Shown: positions 1 to 8,911, counted from the stretch's first letter. The stretch: 64,000 bases of DNA from JACKCR01 sp041390305 (GCA_041390305.1 JAWKQE010000004.1:124001-188000); one strand, 5' to 3'. Notes: generated from the sequence alone by a model not told the origin. Made by a program: numbers and translations.

Positions 1-341
1 GTGAAGTAGTAGCTCGCCGTCTGCGCGATCTGCACGGTTCCCTGCTGCACCGCGTCCATTACCTGGAGTCCGGGCACGAGCTCCCCGGCCGGATAGACGT
101 GGATCACGAAGCGTCCCTCGCTCAGCTCCTTCACCCGGTTCGCGATCACCTCGCAGACGCCGAAGATCGTGTCGAGCCCGCGCGGAAAGCTCGAGGCGAG
201 TCGCCACTGGATGTTCTTCTGGGTCTGGACGGACGGCGCCCCCTCACCCGGTTTGTCCTGAGCGCATGCGGAGAGCGCCCCGGCCGTCCCTGCCGCGATC
301 GCCCCAGGCATCACGTTGCGGATGAACTCACGTCGTCTCAT
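1..341 (-). CDS. TRAP transporter solute-binding protein (DctP-like), N-terminal part
   Basis: The gene runs off the left edge of the window; about 113 residues are visible. The N-terminus carries a twin-arginine-like signal (MRRREFIRNV, then an Ala/Gly-rich stretch ending at LSACAQ), which could also be a lipoprotein signal. The mature part shows the opening of the DctP family: WRLASSFPRGLDTIFG, then ELSEGRFVIHVYPAGELVPG and DAVQQGTVQIAQTASYYF. Family knowledge: such proteins bind carboxylates or related ligands in the periplasm for a TRAP permease. The start is set by a GGGAGGA ribosome site just upstream of the ATG. The permease genes are not in the window, so the substrate cannot be told. 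Confidence 0.85.
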   Translation of the reverse strand, partial: MRRREFIRNVMPGAIAAGTAGALSACAQDKPGEGAPSVQTQKNIQWRLASSFPRGLDTIFGVCEVIANRVKELSEGRFVIHVYPAGELVPGLQVMDAVQQGTVQIAQTASYYF

Positions 342-674
342 GGTCGTCCTCCCAGAGAGGTCCCTTGCCGACTGTCGCTTGCGAGGCGACCGGATGGTGA
401 CACGGGACCCGGCGACTCTCAAGGTCGCCGCTCCGTGGAAGTCGGGACCCAAAACGCGCGTCGTGGGTTCTCGAACGTTACCTCGGACGCGCTTGCGTGC
501 TCCAAGGCACCGAGTTCTCCACCAGACCGAACGCAGAACGCCCCCAGAGCGAACCAAGAGGACCCCAAACTGTTGGCACGAATTCACTTGCCATCCCACG
601 CGCCCTCGCTGGAAGCAGGCATCCCCTGGGTCCGCCACGGGACCGCGCGCGGAACACCGGCCACAGGCGTTGTC
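342..674. other. Intergenic region, no gene recognised
   Basis: This stretch separates the leftward TRAP binding-protein gene from the rightward DsbD-like gene. Open frames through it exist on both strands but have Arg/Pro-rich shadow composition and no recognisable domain. It presumably holds two divergent promoters. I see no convincing paired -35/-10 boxes, hairpins or RNA gene. Confidence 0.5.
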
Positions 675-1570
675 ATGGCTCCGGCCATGCCCCTCGCCGT
701 GGCTCCGGTCATGGCCGTGGCCGCGGGCGTGGCGGCGGCGGTGGCCGTCCTGTCCTGCATCCCCGGCACTACGATGGCCGGTGATGCCCCCGGCACAGGT
801 CTTGGAACCTCGGGCGGCGACGGGATCGGCTCCGGCCCCCACGCGCGGATCGAGTGGATCGCGGAAGGTCCTCTCGTCCCCGGTAGCACGACCCGGACGG
901 CCGTTCTCTTCGACATCGAGGATGGCTGGCATACCTACGGTCAGGCGCAGAACGACACGGGATTCCCGGCCCGATTCGAGCCCGTCCTGCCGGCGGGCAT
1001 CACACTCGTGGACGAAGCCTGGCCCGCTCCGGAGCGGCATGTCTCTCCTGGTGACATCCTCGATCACGTCTATGAAGACCGCGTCGCGATTTTCTCGACC
1101 TCAGCGTCTCCCCGAACGTCGCGGAAGGCCCGATCGATCTCGGACTCCAGGTCGACTATCTCGTCTGCCGGGAAGCGTGTGTCTTCGAAGGAGACAGCCT
1201 CGCCGTCACCTGGCCCGTCGCAGAGTCCCCCTCCCGGGAAGCCGCGCCCACGTCGCACGCAACGGGAATCTCCGAGGCCTACGAAGCCGCGATTCCGTTC
1301 CTCGAACGGATCCCGGTCGCACTTCCGCCGGACTCGGACATCCGCATCGAAACCCTGGGATCCGGGGCCGAGATGACGGTCCGCGTTCCCGGAGCTACGC
1401 AACTCGCCTTCTTGCCGGCACCGAACACGGCTCTGCTCGAGCATCCGATCGAAGACGCCCACGCGCGCGGGACCCAGCTCGACATCGGGTTCGTTCCGGA
1501 GTCAGGAGAGATCGCAGGCACCCTCGTGGTCGAGCGATCTGGTCACCTCGAGTACTACGCGATTCCGTGA
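675..1570 (+). pseudogene. DsbD/ScsB N-terminal-like periplasmic redox protein, interrupted by one frameshift
   Basis: The first part (start to about 1097) reads as a signal-peptide protein: MAPAMPLAVAPVMAVAAG, later RIEWIAEGPLVPGS and DGWHTYG, the usual start of the DsbD N-terminal-like domain. At about 1097 the protein leaves this frame. It continues one base earlier with DLSVSPNVAEGPIDLGLQV, then DYLVCREACVFEG with the CxxxC pair typical of DsbD-alpha/ScsB, and ends with GHLEYYAIP before a stop at 1570. Inserting one G after 1097 would restore VAIFSDLSV and give about 298 residues. Known family role: accepting or passing electrons between periplasmic thiol proteins. The following redoxin gene fits that role. 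Either the gene is broken or one base is missing from the sequence. Confidence 0.7.
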
Positions 1571-1623
1571 CCCGACCCACGGAACCCACAAGACACGGGC
1601 ACACGCCCTCAGGAGGACATGGA

Positions 1624-2358
1624 ATGCTTCGTCGACTCACTCTCTCGTCTTCTCAGAGCCTCGCGCTCTCCCTCTCCGCTGCGTCGCTCTTCGCACTTGG
1701 GCTCGGTTCACTCGATGCCCAGGCGGACGGCACGCAGAGCAAGGCAGGACTCAAGGACAAGGCGGCCCACGCGACGATGGAAGTCAGGGATGCCACGAAG
1801 GCGATGGCCGACCACGTGAGCGGAACCGCCGAGGTCGGAGAGCAGGCGCCCGAGTTCGTACTCACCGACACGGACGGCCACGCCCACAAGCTGAGTGACT
1901 ACAAGGGCAAGGTCGTCGTCCTCGAGTGGTTCAACCCGGACTGCCCATTCGTGAAGAAGCACCATCTCAACAACAAGTCGATGGCGGAGGCCTACAAGAG
2001 CGTCCAGGGTGACGACGTCGTCTGGCTCGCGATCAACTCCGGTGCCGCGGGGAAGCAGGGCGCGGGGCTCGACCGGAACAGGGAGGCGCGGAAAGAGTAC
2101 GGCATCGCCTACCCCGTCCTCCTCGACGCCACCGGAATCGTCGGCCACGCCTACGGCGCGAAGAACACGCCCCACATGTTCGTGATCGACAAAGCCGGAA
2201 AGCTGGCGTACGTCGGCGCGATCGACGACAATGCGAGCCCGGACGTTCTCGGTGAAGTGAACTACGTCGTCCAGACGGTGGGACACCTTCGGAAGGGCGA
2301 GTCCGTGACGATGAACCAGACCAAGCCGTACGGATGTAGCGTCAAGTACGCGTCCTGA
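1624..2358 (+). CDS. Secreted thioredoxin-fold redoxin (AhpC/TSA-Redoxin family)
   Basis: A 244-residue protein with a signal peptide (LALSLSAASLFALGLGSLDAQA) and a redoxin domain from about residue 75: GEQAPEFVLTDTDG, then VVLEWFNPDCPFVKKHH, with the active cysteine near residue 106 in a PDCPFxKKHH context. It ends with a helix carrying another Cys (KPYGCSVKYAS). Family members with CPFVKKHY-type motifs are periplasmic peroxiredoxin or TlpA-like proteins; the precise reductase or peroxidase activity is not known from sequence. AGGAGG lies before the ATG. It starts about 50 bases after the DsbD/ScsB-like gene on the same strand, so the two are probably cotranscribed as a thiol-redox pair. Confidence 0.85.
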   Translation: MLRRLTLSSSQSLALSLSAASLFALGLGSLDAQADGTQSKAGLKDKAAHATMEVRDATKAMADHVSGTAEVGEQAPEFVLTDTDGHAHKLSDYKGKVVVLEWFNPDCPFVKKHHLNNKSMAEAYKSVQGDDVVWLAINSGAAGKQGAGLDRNREARKEYGIAYPVLLDATGIVGHAYGAKNTPHMFVIDKAGKLAYVGAIDDNASPDVLGEVNYVVQTVGHLRKGESVTMNQTKPYGCSVKYAS

Positions 2359-2372
2359 AGAATGGAACACTC

Positions 2373-3380
2373 GTGAAGCTCCTGATACTCGGCGGCACCA
2401 TCTTCCTCGGACGTCACGTCGTGGACGCGGCCATCGCCCGCGGCCACGACGTCACACTCTTCCACCGAGGACAGCACAACCCGGACCTCTTCCCCGACGT
2501 CCCAAAGATCCTGGGCGATCGCAAGACCGACCTGGATCGTTTGGGCGAGGGACGGTGGGACGCCGTGCTCGACACCTCCGGGTACGTGCCGCGCGTGGTG
2601 AGGGAGAGCGCCGAGTTCCTCGCGGACCGGACGGACCACTACACGTTCATCTCCTCCATCTCCGTCTTCTCGGACCTCTCCAAGTCCTGGATCGACGAGT
2701 CGGCGCCTGTCGGTCGCCTGGAGAACGAGACGGAAGAGGTGAACGGGGAGACCTATGGCCCGCTCAAGGCGCTCTGCGAAGAAGCCGCCGAGGCGGCCAT
2801 GCCTGGTCGAGTCTGGAACGTGCGGCCCGGGCTCATCGTCGGGCCGCACGACCCGACCCACCGGTTCACGTACTGGCCCGCGCGCTTCGCGAGGGGCGGC
2901 GAGATCCTCGTTCCGGACGTGCCCGAGGAGCCGAACCAGGTGATCGACGTGCGCGATCTCGCGGAGTGGCTCGTGCGCGGGATGGAAGAGAAGCTGACCG
3001 GCGTCTACAACGCCACGGGCCCGGACGAGCCGTTCACCTGGCGCGACCTGGTGGACGCCTGCACCGCCGTCGCAAACGAGGGATCTGACGCTCCCGCCGA
3101 ACCACCCGCCCCGACCTGGGTGACGGAGCAGTTCCTCGAAGAGAAAGAGGTCGGTGCCTGGATGGAACTCCCGCTCTGGGTTCCGGTCAGCCCGGACTCG
3201 GTCGGCTTCAGCCGGATCTCGATCGAGAAGGCGAAGCGTGATGGCCTTCGTTTCCGTCCCCTCGAAGAGACGGTCCGCGACACGCTCGCATGGTTCCGCG
3301 CCCAGCCCGCACGTGACTGGCCGGGCGGACTCGCTCCGGAGAAGGAAGCCGCGGTACTCGAAGCCTGGCACGCGCGGTAG
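2373..3380 (+). CDS. NAD-dependent epimerase/dehydratase family protein (extended SDR)
   Basis: A 335-residue Rossmann-fold protein. The nucleotide loop is at the very N-terminus (LILGGTIFLGRH, residues 4-15). The SDR catalytic set is visible: FISSISVFSD for the Ser, and YGPLK near residue 127 for the Tyr-x3-Lys pair. NVRPGLIVGPHDPTHR follows, as in extended SDRs and CSP41-like sugar-nucleotide enzymes. The substrate is unknown. It starts at GTG 15 bases after the redoxin stop and is followed 15 bases later by an esterase gene, so it sits in an operon-like run with no obvious metabolic theme. No signal peptide; a cytoplasmic enzyme is inferred. Confidence 0.85.
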   Translation: MKLLILGGTIFLGRHVVDAAIARGHDVTLFHRGQHNPDLFPDVPKILGDRKTDLDRLGEGRWDAVLDTSGYVPRVVRESAEFLADRTDHYTFISSISVFSDLSKSWIDESAPVGRLENETEEVNGETYGPLKALCEEAAEAAMPGRVWNVRPGLIVGPHDPTHRFTYWPARFARGGEILVPDVPEEPNQVIDVRDLAEWLVRGMEEKLTGVYNATGPDEPFTWRDLVDACTAVANEGSDAPAEPPAPTWVTEQFLEEKEVGAWMELPLWVPVSPDSVGFSRISIEKAKRDGLRFRPLEETVRDTLAWFRAQPARDWPGGLAPEKEAAVLEAWHAR

Positions 3381-3395
3381 AGCGAAGCCAGAGAC

Positions 3396-4088
3396 ATGAA
3401 CGACGGATCCCTCGGCCTCACCTATCGGCTCGAACCGCCGGCGCTCCGGAGCACTCTCGAGTCCGGTGACCGGATCGCCGAACGCACGATGCCCCTGGTC
3501 CTCTGCCTCCATGGATGGGGAATGGACGGGGACTGGTTCGCGCGGCTCACCCAGGGCCTCTTCGACGTGCCCGCCCTCTTCGTCTATCCGACCGCTCCCA
3601 AACCCGTCACGAAAGACGACGGCTCGGCCGGGTGGAGCTGGTACGACTACGACGGCGACAGCGCATCGTTCGTTCGCGAACTCGCCGCCCTCGAAGTACG
3701 GCTCCTGGAGTTCCTGAAGCAGCTCGAATCACGATACGAACTCGAGCCCACCTCCCGCGCGCTCGTTGGATTCTCGCAGGGCGGCTACGGCGGTTCCTAC
3801 ATCGCCCTCCGCAATCCGACCGTGTTCCGTGCCCTCGCGATCTCGGGAGCCCGCATCAAGGACGAAGCCCTGGGCCCGGACCTCGCGGACGCGGCGCGCT
3901 CGGGCTTCCGCGTCCTCGCCTGTCACGGCAACAGGGACCCGCACGTGAGCAAGGAACGGGCGAGAGCCTCGATCGACGCCCTCGGCGCGGCGGGAATCGA
4001 CACACGCTGGGAGGAGTTCGACGCGGGGCACTCTCTCGGCCGCTCCCAGATCCGCCTCATCCGCGACTGGTTGGCGGAGTCCCTCTGA
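3396..4088 (+). CDS. Alpha/beta hydrolase, phospholipase/carboxylesterase type
   Basis: A 230-residue hydrolase. The oxyanion-region motif LCLHGWGMDGDWF appears near residue 32, the nucleophile elbow GFSQGGYGG near residue 124 (Ser about 126), the acid in ACHGNRDPHV near 180 and the catalytic His in FDAGHSLG near 211. The order and spacing match the AB_hydrolase_2 (carboxylesterase/lysophospholipase) family, which cleaves acyl esters in the cytoplasm. No signal peptide is present. It follows the SDR gene by 15 bases and ends 37 bases from the convergent OmpA-family gene. The natural ester substrate cannot be inferred. Confidence 0.85.
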   Translation: MNDGSLGLTYRLEPPALRSTLESGDRIAERTMPLVLCLHGWGMDGDWFARLTQGLFDVPALFVYPTAPKPVTKDDGSAGWSWYDYDGDSASFVRELAALEVRLLEFLKQLESRYELEPTSRALVGFSQGGYGGSYIALRNPTVFRALAISGARIKDEALGPDLADAARSGFRVLACHGNRDPHVSKERARASIDALGAAGIDTRWEEFDAGHSLGRSQIRLIRDWLAESL

Positions 4089-4125
4089 GCCCCAACCGGG
4101 ACACCCACTCCGCCCCGGACCTGCG

Positions 4126-5433
4126 TCAGTTCGAGCGATCCTGGATGACGAGATCGACCCGCCGGTTCCGCTGGCGCCCCTCTTCCGTCGCGTTGTCGGC
4201 CACCGGACGCGAGAATCCGAATCCCCGGTGGGTCATGCGGGACGCGTCCACACCCTGAGAGACCAGGAACTCGTAGACGGCCTGTGCACGCCGCTCCGAC
4301 AGATCCTGGTTGTACGACTCGGAACCGATGTTGTCCGTGTGCCCTTCGATGCCGATCGACATCTCCGAGAACTGGTTGAGGATCGTCGCGACGCGAACGA
4401 GTGCGAACTCGACGTCACGCTTCAGCGTCGCCTTGCCGAAGTCGAAGAGGATGTCCGCGAGCGAGAGGATCGTTCCGCGCGCGTCCTGCGAGATCTGAGC
4501 GTACTTCCCCTCGAGCTGACCGAGCGCGTCGTAGAGATCCTGCTGCCGGCTCCTTGCATCCAGCCGCGTCTTGTCGAGTTCGGCCCGGAGGTCGTCCTGG
4601 AGACCGCGCTCGAGTTCCAGCGTTGCCTTGAGGGCAGCATCGCGTGACTCGGCCAGCCGCGCGGCCAGCGTCGTCGCCTGGACGCAGGACTGATGTGCCA
4701 CGTCCGTCCGCACCCGGCACTCCGCCTCCTGGACGAGACGGCCCGCGATGTGGAGGTGGTACCCGCGCTCCTCGGCCGACGCCTTCTCGAGCCGGGAGGC
4801 GGCGATCCTGCGATCGAACTCGCCTTCCAGGTCGACCAGGCTCACGTTGCCGGCCTCGGCCGCTCCCTTCCAACCATCCCAGGCCTGCACGAGAACATCC
4901 GGCGGCGTCACCGGCATCTCGGCATCGAGACGGGACTCGGGCAGAGGAAGCGGTTCGGGGAGCTCGGGGCGTTGACGGGAAAGCGGGGCAACGCGCGAGA
5001 CGATCGACTCCGTCTGCTCGAGCACGTAGAACGCCTCTTCCCAGCCGCGCCGCGTCTGCTCCAGTTCCCGGAGGCAGTGATCCGCGCGGCGCTGCGCCTG
5101 CTCCATCTGGCTCATCGCGAGCGCGACCTCCGCGTCCGCGAGCGCCATGTTCATTTCCATCTGCGCGACCTTGCCGTCGCCGGACTCCGCCTCCTTGGCC
5201 GCGGCGTTCCGCCTCGCCGTACCCGCGCCGAGCACGTCCTCGGCTCCGCTCTCCGGCTCCATCCGCCGGACCTCGTCCGCGTAGCGATCGAACTGGTCGA
5301 GCGAAGCCGTGAGGTCCGGTCGCGATCCCGCGCACCCCGTACCGAGGACGGCGCTGACGAGGACGCCGAGCCCGACGAGAGCGGCCCTCGGCCAATACCC
5401 TCGGGTTCGAATGAGTGCTGATCCTGTGCTCAT
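4126..5433 (-). CDS. OmpA-family lipoprotein with long coiled-coil N-terminal region
   Basis: A 435-residue protein. The start at 5433 is chosen because AAGGAGG lies upstream and it gives a clean lipoprotein signal ending in SAVLGTGC. The middle (about residues 50-290) is rich in Ala, Glu, Arg and Gln with heptad-like runs (NMALADAEVALAMSQMEQAQ), predicted coiled coil resembling DUF4398. The C-terminal 115 residues are an OmpA/Pal peptidoglycan-binding domain: DILFDFGKATLK, then GIEGHTDNIGSESYNQDLSE, RRAQAVYEFL and NRRVDLVI. Inferred role: a lipid-anchored linker between membrane and peptidoglycan. It is divergent from the TIGR03790-like gene, with about 60 bases between the starts. Confidence 0.9.
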   Translation of the reverse strand: MSTGSALIRTRGYWPRAALVGLGVLVSAVLGTGCAGSRPDLTASLDQFDRYADEVRRMEPESGAEDVLGAGTARRNAAAKEAESGDGKVAQMEMNMALADAEVALAMSQMEQAQRRADHCLRELEQTRRGWEEAFYVLEQTESIVSRVAPLSRQRPELPEPLPLPESRLDAEMPVTPPDVLVQAWDGWKGAAEAGNVSLVDLEGEFDRRIAASRLEKASAEERGYHLHIAGRLVQEAECRVRTDVAHQSCVQATTLAARLAESRDAALKATLELERGLQDDLRAELDKTRLDARSRQQDLYDALGQLEGKYAQISQDARGTILSLADILFDFGKATLKRDVEFALVRVATILNQFSEMSIGIEGHTDNIGSESYNQDLSERRAQAVYEFLVSQGVDASRMTHRGFGFSRPVADNATEEGRQRNRRVDLVIQDRSN

Positions 5434-5495
5434 CGCTGCTCGCCTCCTTGCGTGTTCTCGTGCGGGATTCTCGGCAACGCGATAGTGTAGCCGCG

Positions 5496-6941
5496 ATGGA
5501 CGGACCAATCGAGAAGATGCAGCGCTTTGCCGGCGGGCCAGGGCCGCGTGGCCGGCAGCCGCGCGGAGGCCCTCGCCGCGGCGTACCCGTCCCCCCACCC
5601 GCCGCGCCCGGCTTCATCGCGGCGGCCGTCCTTACCGTCGCGGTGTTCTCCATCCTGGGCGGCTGCTCCGGCCAGCCCCTCCCGATGGGAGACGAGACCC
5701 GGGTCCTGGTCGTCGCCCGTAGGTCCGATCCCGCTTCCTATCGGGTCGCCGTCCACTACGCGGAGACACGCCGGATCGCACCCACGCACGTAGTCTTCCT
5801 GGACCTGCCAAAGGCCGAGGAAGTCACACGGGACACGTACGAATCCCGGATCCTCGCCCCGCTGGTCGAGTGGTGGAACCGAACCGCACCGGACGACCGG
5901 CCGGACTACGTCGCCATGATTCGAGGCGTACCGCACAAGATCTACGGATCCGGTGATCTCGCCGGAACGCGGGCCTCCGTCGACTCCGAACTCTGTGACC
6001 TTCCGGTCGTCGCCGCAGGCATGTCGCCACCGCTCGAGGGCCGCCGCCCGAATCCCTACGGACGGGGATCGGACGAGGACTACCCTCCGTTCTCACACGA
6101 GCGGTACGGGATCTGTCTCGTCACGAGGATCGACGGGTTCACGGAAGCAGACGCGGTTGCCCTGATCGACCGGGCGGCCGCCGCCGAAGACGAATCGGCT
6201 CGGACGGCGACGCACGCGGCCGCGGGGCAGTCCGGGCAGGCAGGACCGACGGCGCCCGGCGGTTCGCCATCCGCAAACTCCGCGGAGGGAGCCATGGCTC
6301 CGACCTTTCTCCTCGACGAGAACGGGGTCGAGAGCTCCGGGAACGACTGGCTCCTCGAAGCCGCGCGGCGCCTCACGGAGATCTCGGATACGGATACATC
6401 GCGTGTGAGTGCTCCGCGGTTCACCGTCAGGCTCGACTCGACCGGCACCTTCGTCGATGTGCACCGAGACCTGCTCGGTTACGCGGGATGGGGATCGAAC
6501 GACTCCTCGTTCCGGCGTGGTTTCCGGTTCGAGTGGATCCCGGGCGCACTCGTCACCACGTACGTCAGCAGCTCGGCCCGCACGTTTCACGAACCAAAGG
6601 AGGGCTGGGAGCCCGGCTCGTCCAGAACAGCCGACCCGTTCGAAGGAACGACGCAGTCGCTTTCCGCCGACTGGGTCCGGTCAGGCGCGACCGGCGTGGC
6701 CGGCAACGCATACGAACCGTTCCTCGACGCATGCCCGAGGCCCCAGATCCTCTTCCCGGCCTATCTGTCCGGACGGAGCCTGGCGGAAGCCTACTACCTG
6801 GCCCTGCCCTACCTGAGCTGGCAATCCGTCGTGCTGGGAGATCCCCTCTGCGCCCCGTTCGCCAGGAACGGGCGCTCCTTGTCCGACGCGGACGGACGTC
6901 GTATCGTCCCCAATCCGGCCCGCAATCGCCCCGGGTCATAG
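5496..6941 (+). CDS. TIGR03790-family lipoprotein of unknown function
   Basis: A protein of about 481 residues. An unusually long Arg/Pro/Gly-rich N-terminus is followed by a hydrophobic segment ending in a lipobox (VAVFSILGGCSG). The mature start, TRVLVVARRSDPASYRVAVH, then YAETRRIAPTHVVFLDLP, and PDYVAMIRGVPHKIYG are hallmarks of the TIGR03790 family, found in planctomycetes, acidobacteria and other phyla with no known activity. Later conserved-looking parts are YAGWGSNDSSFRRGF, YVSSSARTF and the near-terminal YLSWQSVVLGDPLCAPF. The start is uncertain: ATG 5496 or ATG 5517 are both possible and neither has a strong ribosome site. A Gly/Ala-rich insert near residues 240-270 looks like a linker. 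Confidence 0.75.
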   Translation: MDGPIEKMQRFAGGPGPRGRQPRGGPRRGVPVPPPAAPGFIAAAVLTVAVFSILGGCSGQPLPMGDETRVLVVARRSDPASYRVAVHYAETRRIAPTHVVFLDLPKAEEVTRDTYESRILAPLVEWWNRTAPDDRPDYVAMIRGVPHKIYGSGDLAGTRASVDSELCDLPVVAAGMSPPLEGRRPNPYGRGSDEDYPPFSHERYGICLVTRIDGFTEADAVALIDRAAAAEDESARTATHAAAGQSGQAGPTAPGGSPSANSAEGAMAPTFLLDENGVESSGNDWLLEAARRLTEISDTDTSRVSAPRFTVRLDSTGTFVDVHRDLLGYAGWGSNDSSFRRGFRFEWIPGALVTTYVSSSARTFHEPKEGWEPGSSRTADPFEGTTQSLSADWVRSGATGVAGNAYEPFLDACPRPQILFPAYLSGRSLAEAYYLALPYLSWQSVVLGDPLCAPFARNGRSLSDADGRRIVPNPARNRPGS

Positions 6942-6971
6942 CGCAACATCGCCGCATGGATGGAGGTAACG

Positions 6972-7505
6972 ATGGGACTGATCCAGTTCGTCAAGGATGC
7001 CGGCTCGAAGCTCGCCGACATGTTCGACAAGGACGACGAGAAGCAGGAAGCCGCTCGGAAAGCGGCCCAGGAAGCTTCGAATGCAGCCCTCGAGCGTGAC
7101 GCCAAGAACGCGGCGACCGGCCGGGCACTCCACGCGCTCGTCGTGAAGATGGGGCTCGCGTCCGAAGATCTCAGCGTGGGATTCGTCGACGGCCGCGTCA
7201 CGCTCGCCGGCACCGTGCCGTCCCAGGAAGTGAGGGAGAAGATCATCCTCGTCGTCGGGAACACACACGGGGTGTCCGAGGTCGACGATCAACTCACGGT
7301 GGAGGAGCCGAAGCCCGAAGCGACGCTCTATACCGTCGTCCGCGGGGACTCGCTTCCAAGATCGCGAAGGCCCACTACGGCGGCGCGGAAGTATCCGGTG
7401 ATCTTCGAGGCGAACCGCCCGATGCTGAGTGACCCGGACAAGATCTACCCGGGCCAGGTCCTGCGTATCCCACCGCTCGACGACAGCGGCGCGCCCCTCG
7501 TCTGA
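6972..7505 (+). CDS. BON-LysM protein (Kbp/YgaU-like) with a scrambled segment in LysM
   Basis: A 177-residue cytoplasmic-type protein. A helical N-terminus (LIQFVKDAGSKLADMF) is followed by a BON domain (LSVGFVDGRVTLAGTVPS, then VSEVDDQLTV) and a LysM domain that begins LYTVVRGDSL and ends KYPVIFEANRPMLSDPDKIYPGQVLRIP. This is the domain order of E. coli Kbp, a potassium-binding protein. Between RGDSL and KYPV the reading frame gives PRSRRPTTAAR. One frame over, the same DNA encodes the expected SKIAKAHYGGA. Compensating indels near 7351 and 7386 would explain this. GGAGG precedes the ATG at 6972, which decides against the earlier ATG at 6960. Confidence 0.85.
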   Translation: MGLIQFVKDAGSKLADMFDKDDEKQEAARKAAQEASNAALERDAKNAATGRALHALVVKMGLASEDLSVGFVDGRVTLAGTVPSQEVREKIILVVGNTHGVSEVDDQLTVEEPKPEATLYTVVRGDSLPRSRRPTTAARKYPVIFEANRPMLSDPDKIYPGQVLRIPPLDDSGAPLV

Positions 7506-7512
7506 AGCTCGG

Positions 7513-7547
7513 CGATGCGCCGGCCCGGTACCTGGGTCGGCGCATCG
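7513..7547 (+). terminator. Hairpin after the BON-LysM gene
   Basis: A perfect 10-base inverted repeat (CGATGCGCCG ... CGGCGCATCG) with a 15-base loop starts 8 bases after the stop codon. There is no T-run, so it may be a weak or Rho-assisted terminator or an mRNA 3'-end stabiliser. Confidence 0.5.
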
Positions 7548-7648
7548 GTGATGAGCCGGGTCACCATGGCGGATGCGCGTAGAATCTGAGCGGCACGTCC
7601 GGGGAACCGAATCGGGACAGTGGCGACGAATCCAAAGAAGGAACCGCG

Positions 7649-8800
7649 ATGCTGAAATCGGACCGTAGGCGCTTCTGCTCGTTCGGGGTGGCGCTCGCCC
7701 TGCTCGTCACGCTGAGTGCGTGTGGCGGAAACGACGGAGCGCCCCCTGCGGGCGGGGGACGGCCAGGGAACGGCCCGGGAGGTGCCGGGCGCCCCGGAGA
7801 AGGCCGCGCCCCGAGCGGGCCCCCGATCGCTGTCGCCGTTCAGGCATCCGCGGTCGGCTCCATCTCGAGCTATTACCGCGCGACGGCGGGTCTCGAGGTC
7901 GAGAACGAAGCGACGATCGAAGCCCGCGTCTCGGGAACCGTGCGCTCCCTCCTCGCGGAAGAGGGTGACGAAGTGCGCACCGGCCAGAGCCTTCTTCGGA
8001 TCGACGCCCGGGAGTATCAGCTCCGTCTGCAGCAGGCCGAGGCCCAGGCCGAGAAGGAACGCAACCGGTACGGCCGGGCGCAGAAGATGTTCGAGCAGAA
8101 CCTCGTCTCGGAGCAGGAGTTCACGACCGCGAAGGCGGACCTCGCGACCGCGGAGGCGGAACTCGAACTCGCGCGGCTCGAGCTCTCCTACACGAACGTG
8201 ACGGCTCCGTTCGCCGGACAGGTCGTGCGGCGACAGACCGACGTCGGCCGTCCCGTGACCCCGGGCGATCCCCTCTTCGTCCTCGCGGACGTACATCCTC
8301 TCCTCGCCCGCGTGCACGTGCCGGCCAAGGAGTTCCGGAGCCTTCGCACCGACCAACGCGTCGACCTCGTGCTCGACAGCAGCGGCGAACCGCTCGAGGG
8401 ACGGATCTCGTTGATCAGTCCGATCATCGATCCCAACACCGGCACGATCAAAGTGACGGTCGAGATCGACGACTACCCGCCCGACACCCGCCCGGGAGAC
8501 TTCGCCCAGGTCCAGATCGTGACGGAGCGGCGGGACGACGTCCTGCTCGTCCCGAAGATCGCGGTAGTGTCGGAGAAGGGCGAACGGTTCGTCTACACGC
8601 CGGTGGACAGCGTAGCCGTTCGGCGCGTCGTCGAGGTCGGCTTCGAGGACGAAAGCTCCGCGGAGATCGTCCGCGGGCTCGACGCGGGCGAACCCGTCGT
8701 CATCCAGGGACAGCGCTCCCTGAAGGACGGTGCACCGATCCGGATCCTCGACGCGCTCACGTTCGAGGACGAAGCCCCGTCGCCTACGCCGGGAACCTAG
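7649..8800 (+). CDS. RND-type efflux periplasmic adaptor (HlyD/AcrA family lipoprotein)
   Basis: A 383-residue protein with a lipoprotein signal (ALALLVTLSACGGN) and a Gly/Pro-rich spacer. The usual adaptor modules follow: beta-barrel/lipoyl half (ATIEARVSGTVRSLLAEEGD), an alpha-helical hairpin rich in Gln/Ala/Glu, the second lipoyl half (LSYTNVTAPFAGQVVRR), then the barrel and membrane-proximal parts (SLISPIIDPNTGTIKVTVEI, VLLVPKIAVV). Family role: joining an inner-membrane RND pump to an outer-membrane TolC-like channel. No pump or channel gene follows; the next gene is murJ on the other strand. It is therefore an orphan adaptor here. AGAAGGAA lies before the ATG. Confidence 0.9.
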   Translation: MLKSDRRRFCSFGVALALLVTLSACGGNDGAPPAGGGRPGNGPGGAGRPGEGRAPSGPPIAVAVQASAVGSISSYYRATAGLEVENEATIEARVSGTVRSLLAEEGDEVRTGQSLLRIDAREYQLRLQQAEAQAEKERNRYGRAQKMFEQNLVSEQEFTTAKADLATAEAELELARLELSYTNVTAPFAGQVVRRQTDVGRPVTPGDPLFVLADVHPLLARVHVPAKEFRSLRTDQRVDLVLDSSGEPLEGRISLISPIIDPNTGTIKVTVEIDDYPPDTRPGDFAQVQIVTERRDDVLLVPKIAVVSEKGERFVYTPVDSVAVRRVVEVGFEDESSAEIVRGLDAGEPVVIQGQRSLKDGAPIRILDALTFEDEAPSPTPGT

Positions 8801-8911
8801 GACGCGGACAGGGCGCGGAAGGCCTCGGACGCCAGGGCCCCGAGCCCCAGGACGGGAACCCCGTCGCCAGAGTCGAGGTCAGGATCCGTGCGCAGCGCGA
8901 GGGGCCGAGGC

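Noticed and set aside
572..592. Sigma-54-like promoter (TTGGCACGAATTCACTTGCC) upstream of the DsbD-like gene
   Set aside because: The distance between the GG and GC elements is three bases too long for a sigma-54 site.
5395..5415. GGTTCGAA-like sequence suggesting a tRNA T-arm
   Set aside because: It lies inside the OmpA lipoprotein signal sequence and no cloverleaf can be formed around it.
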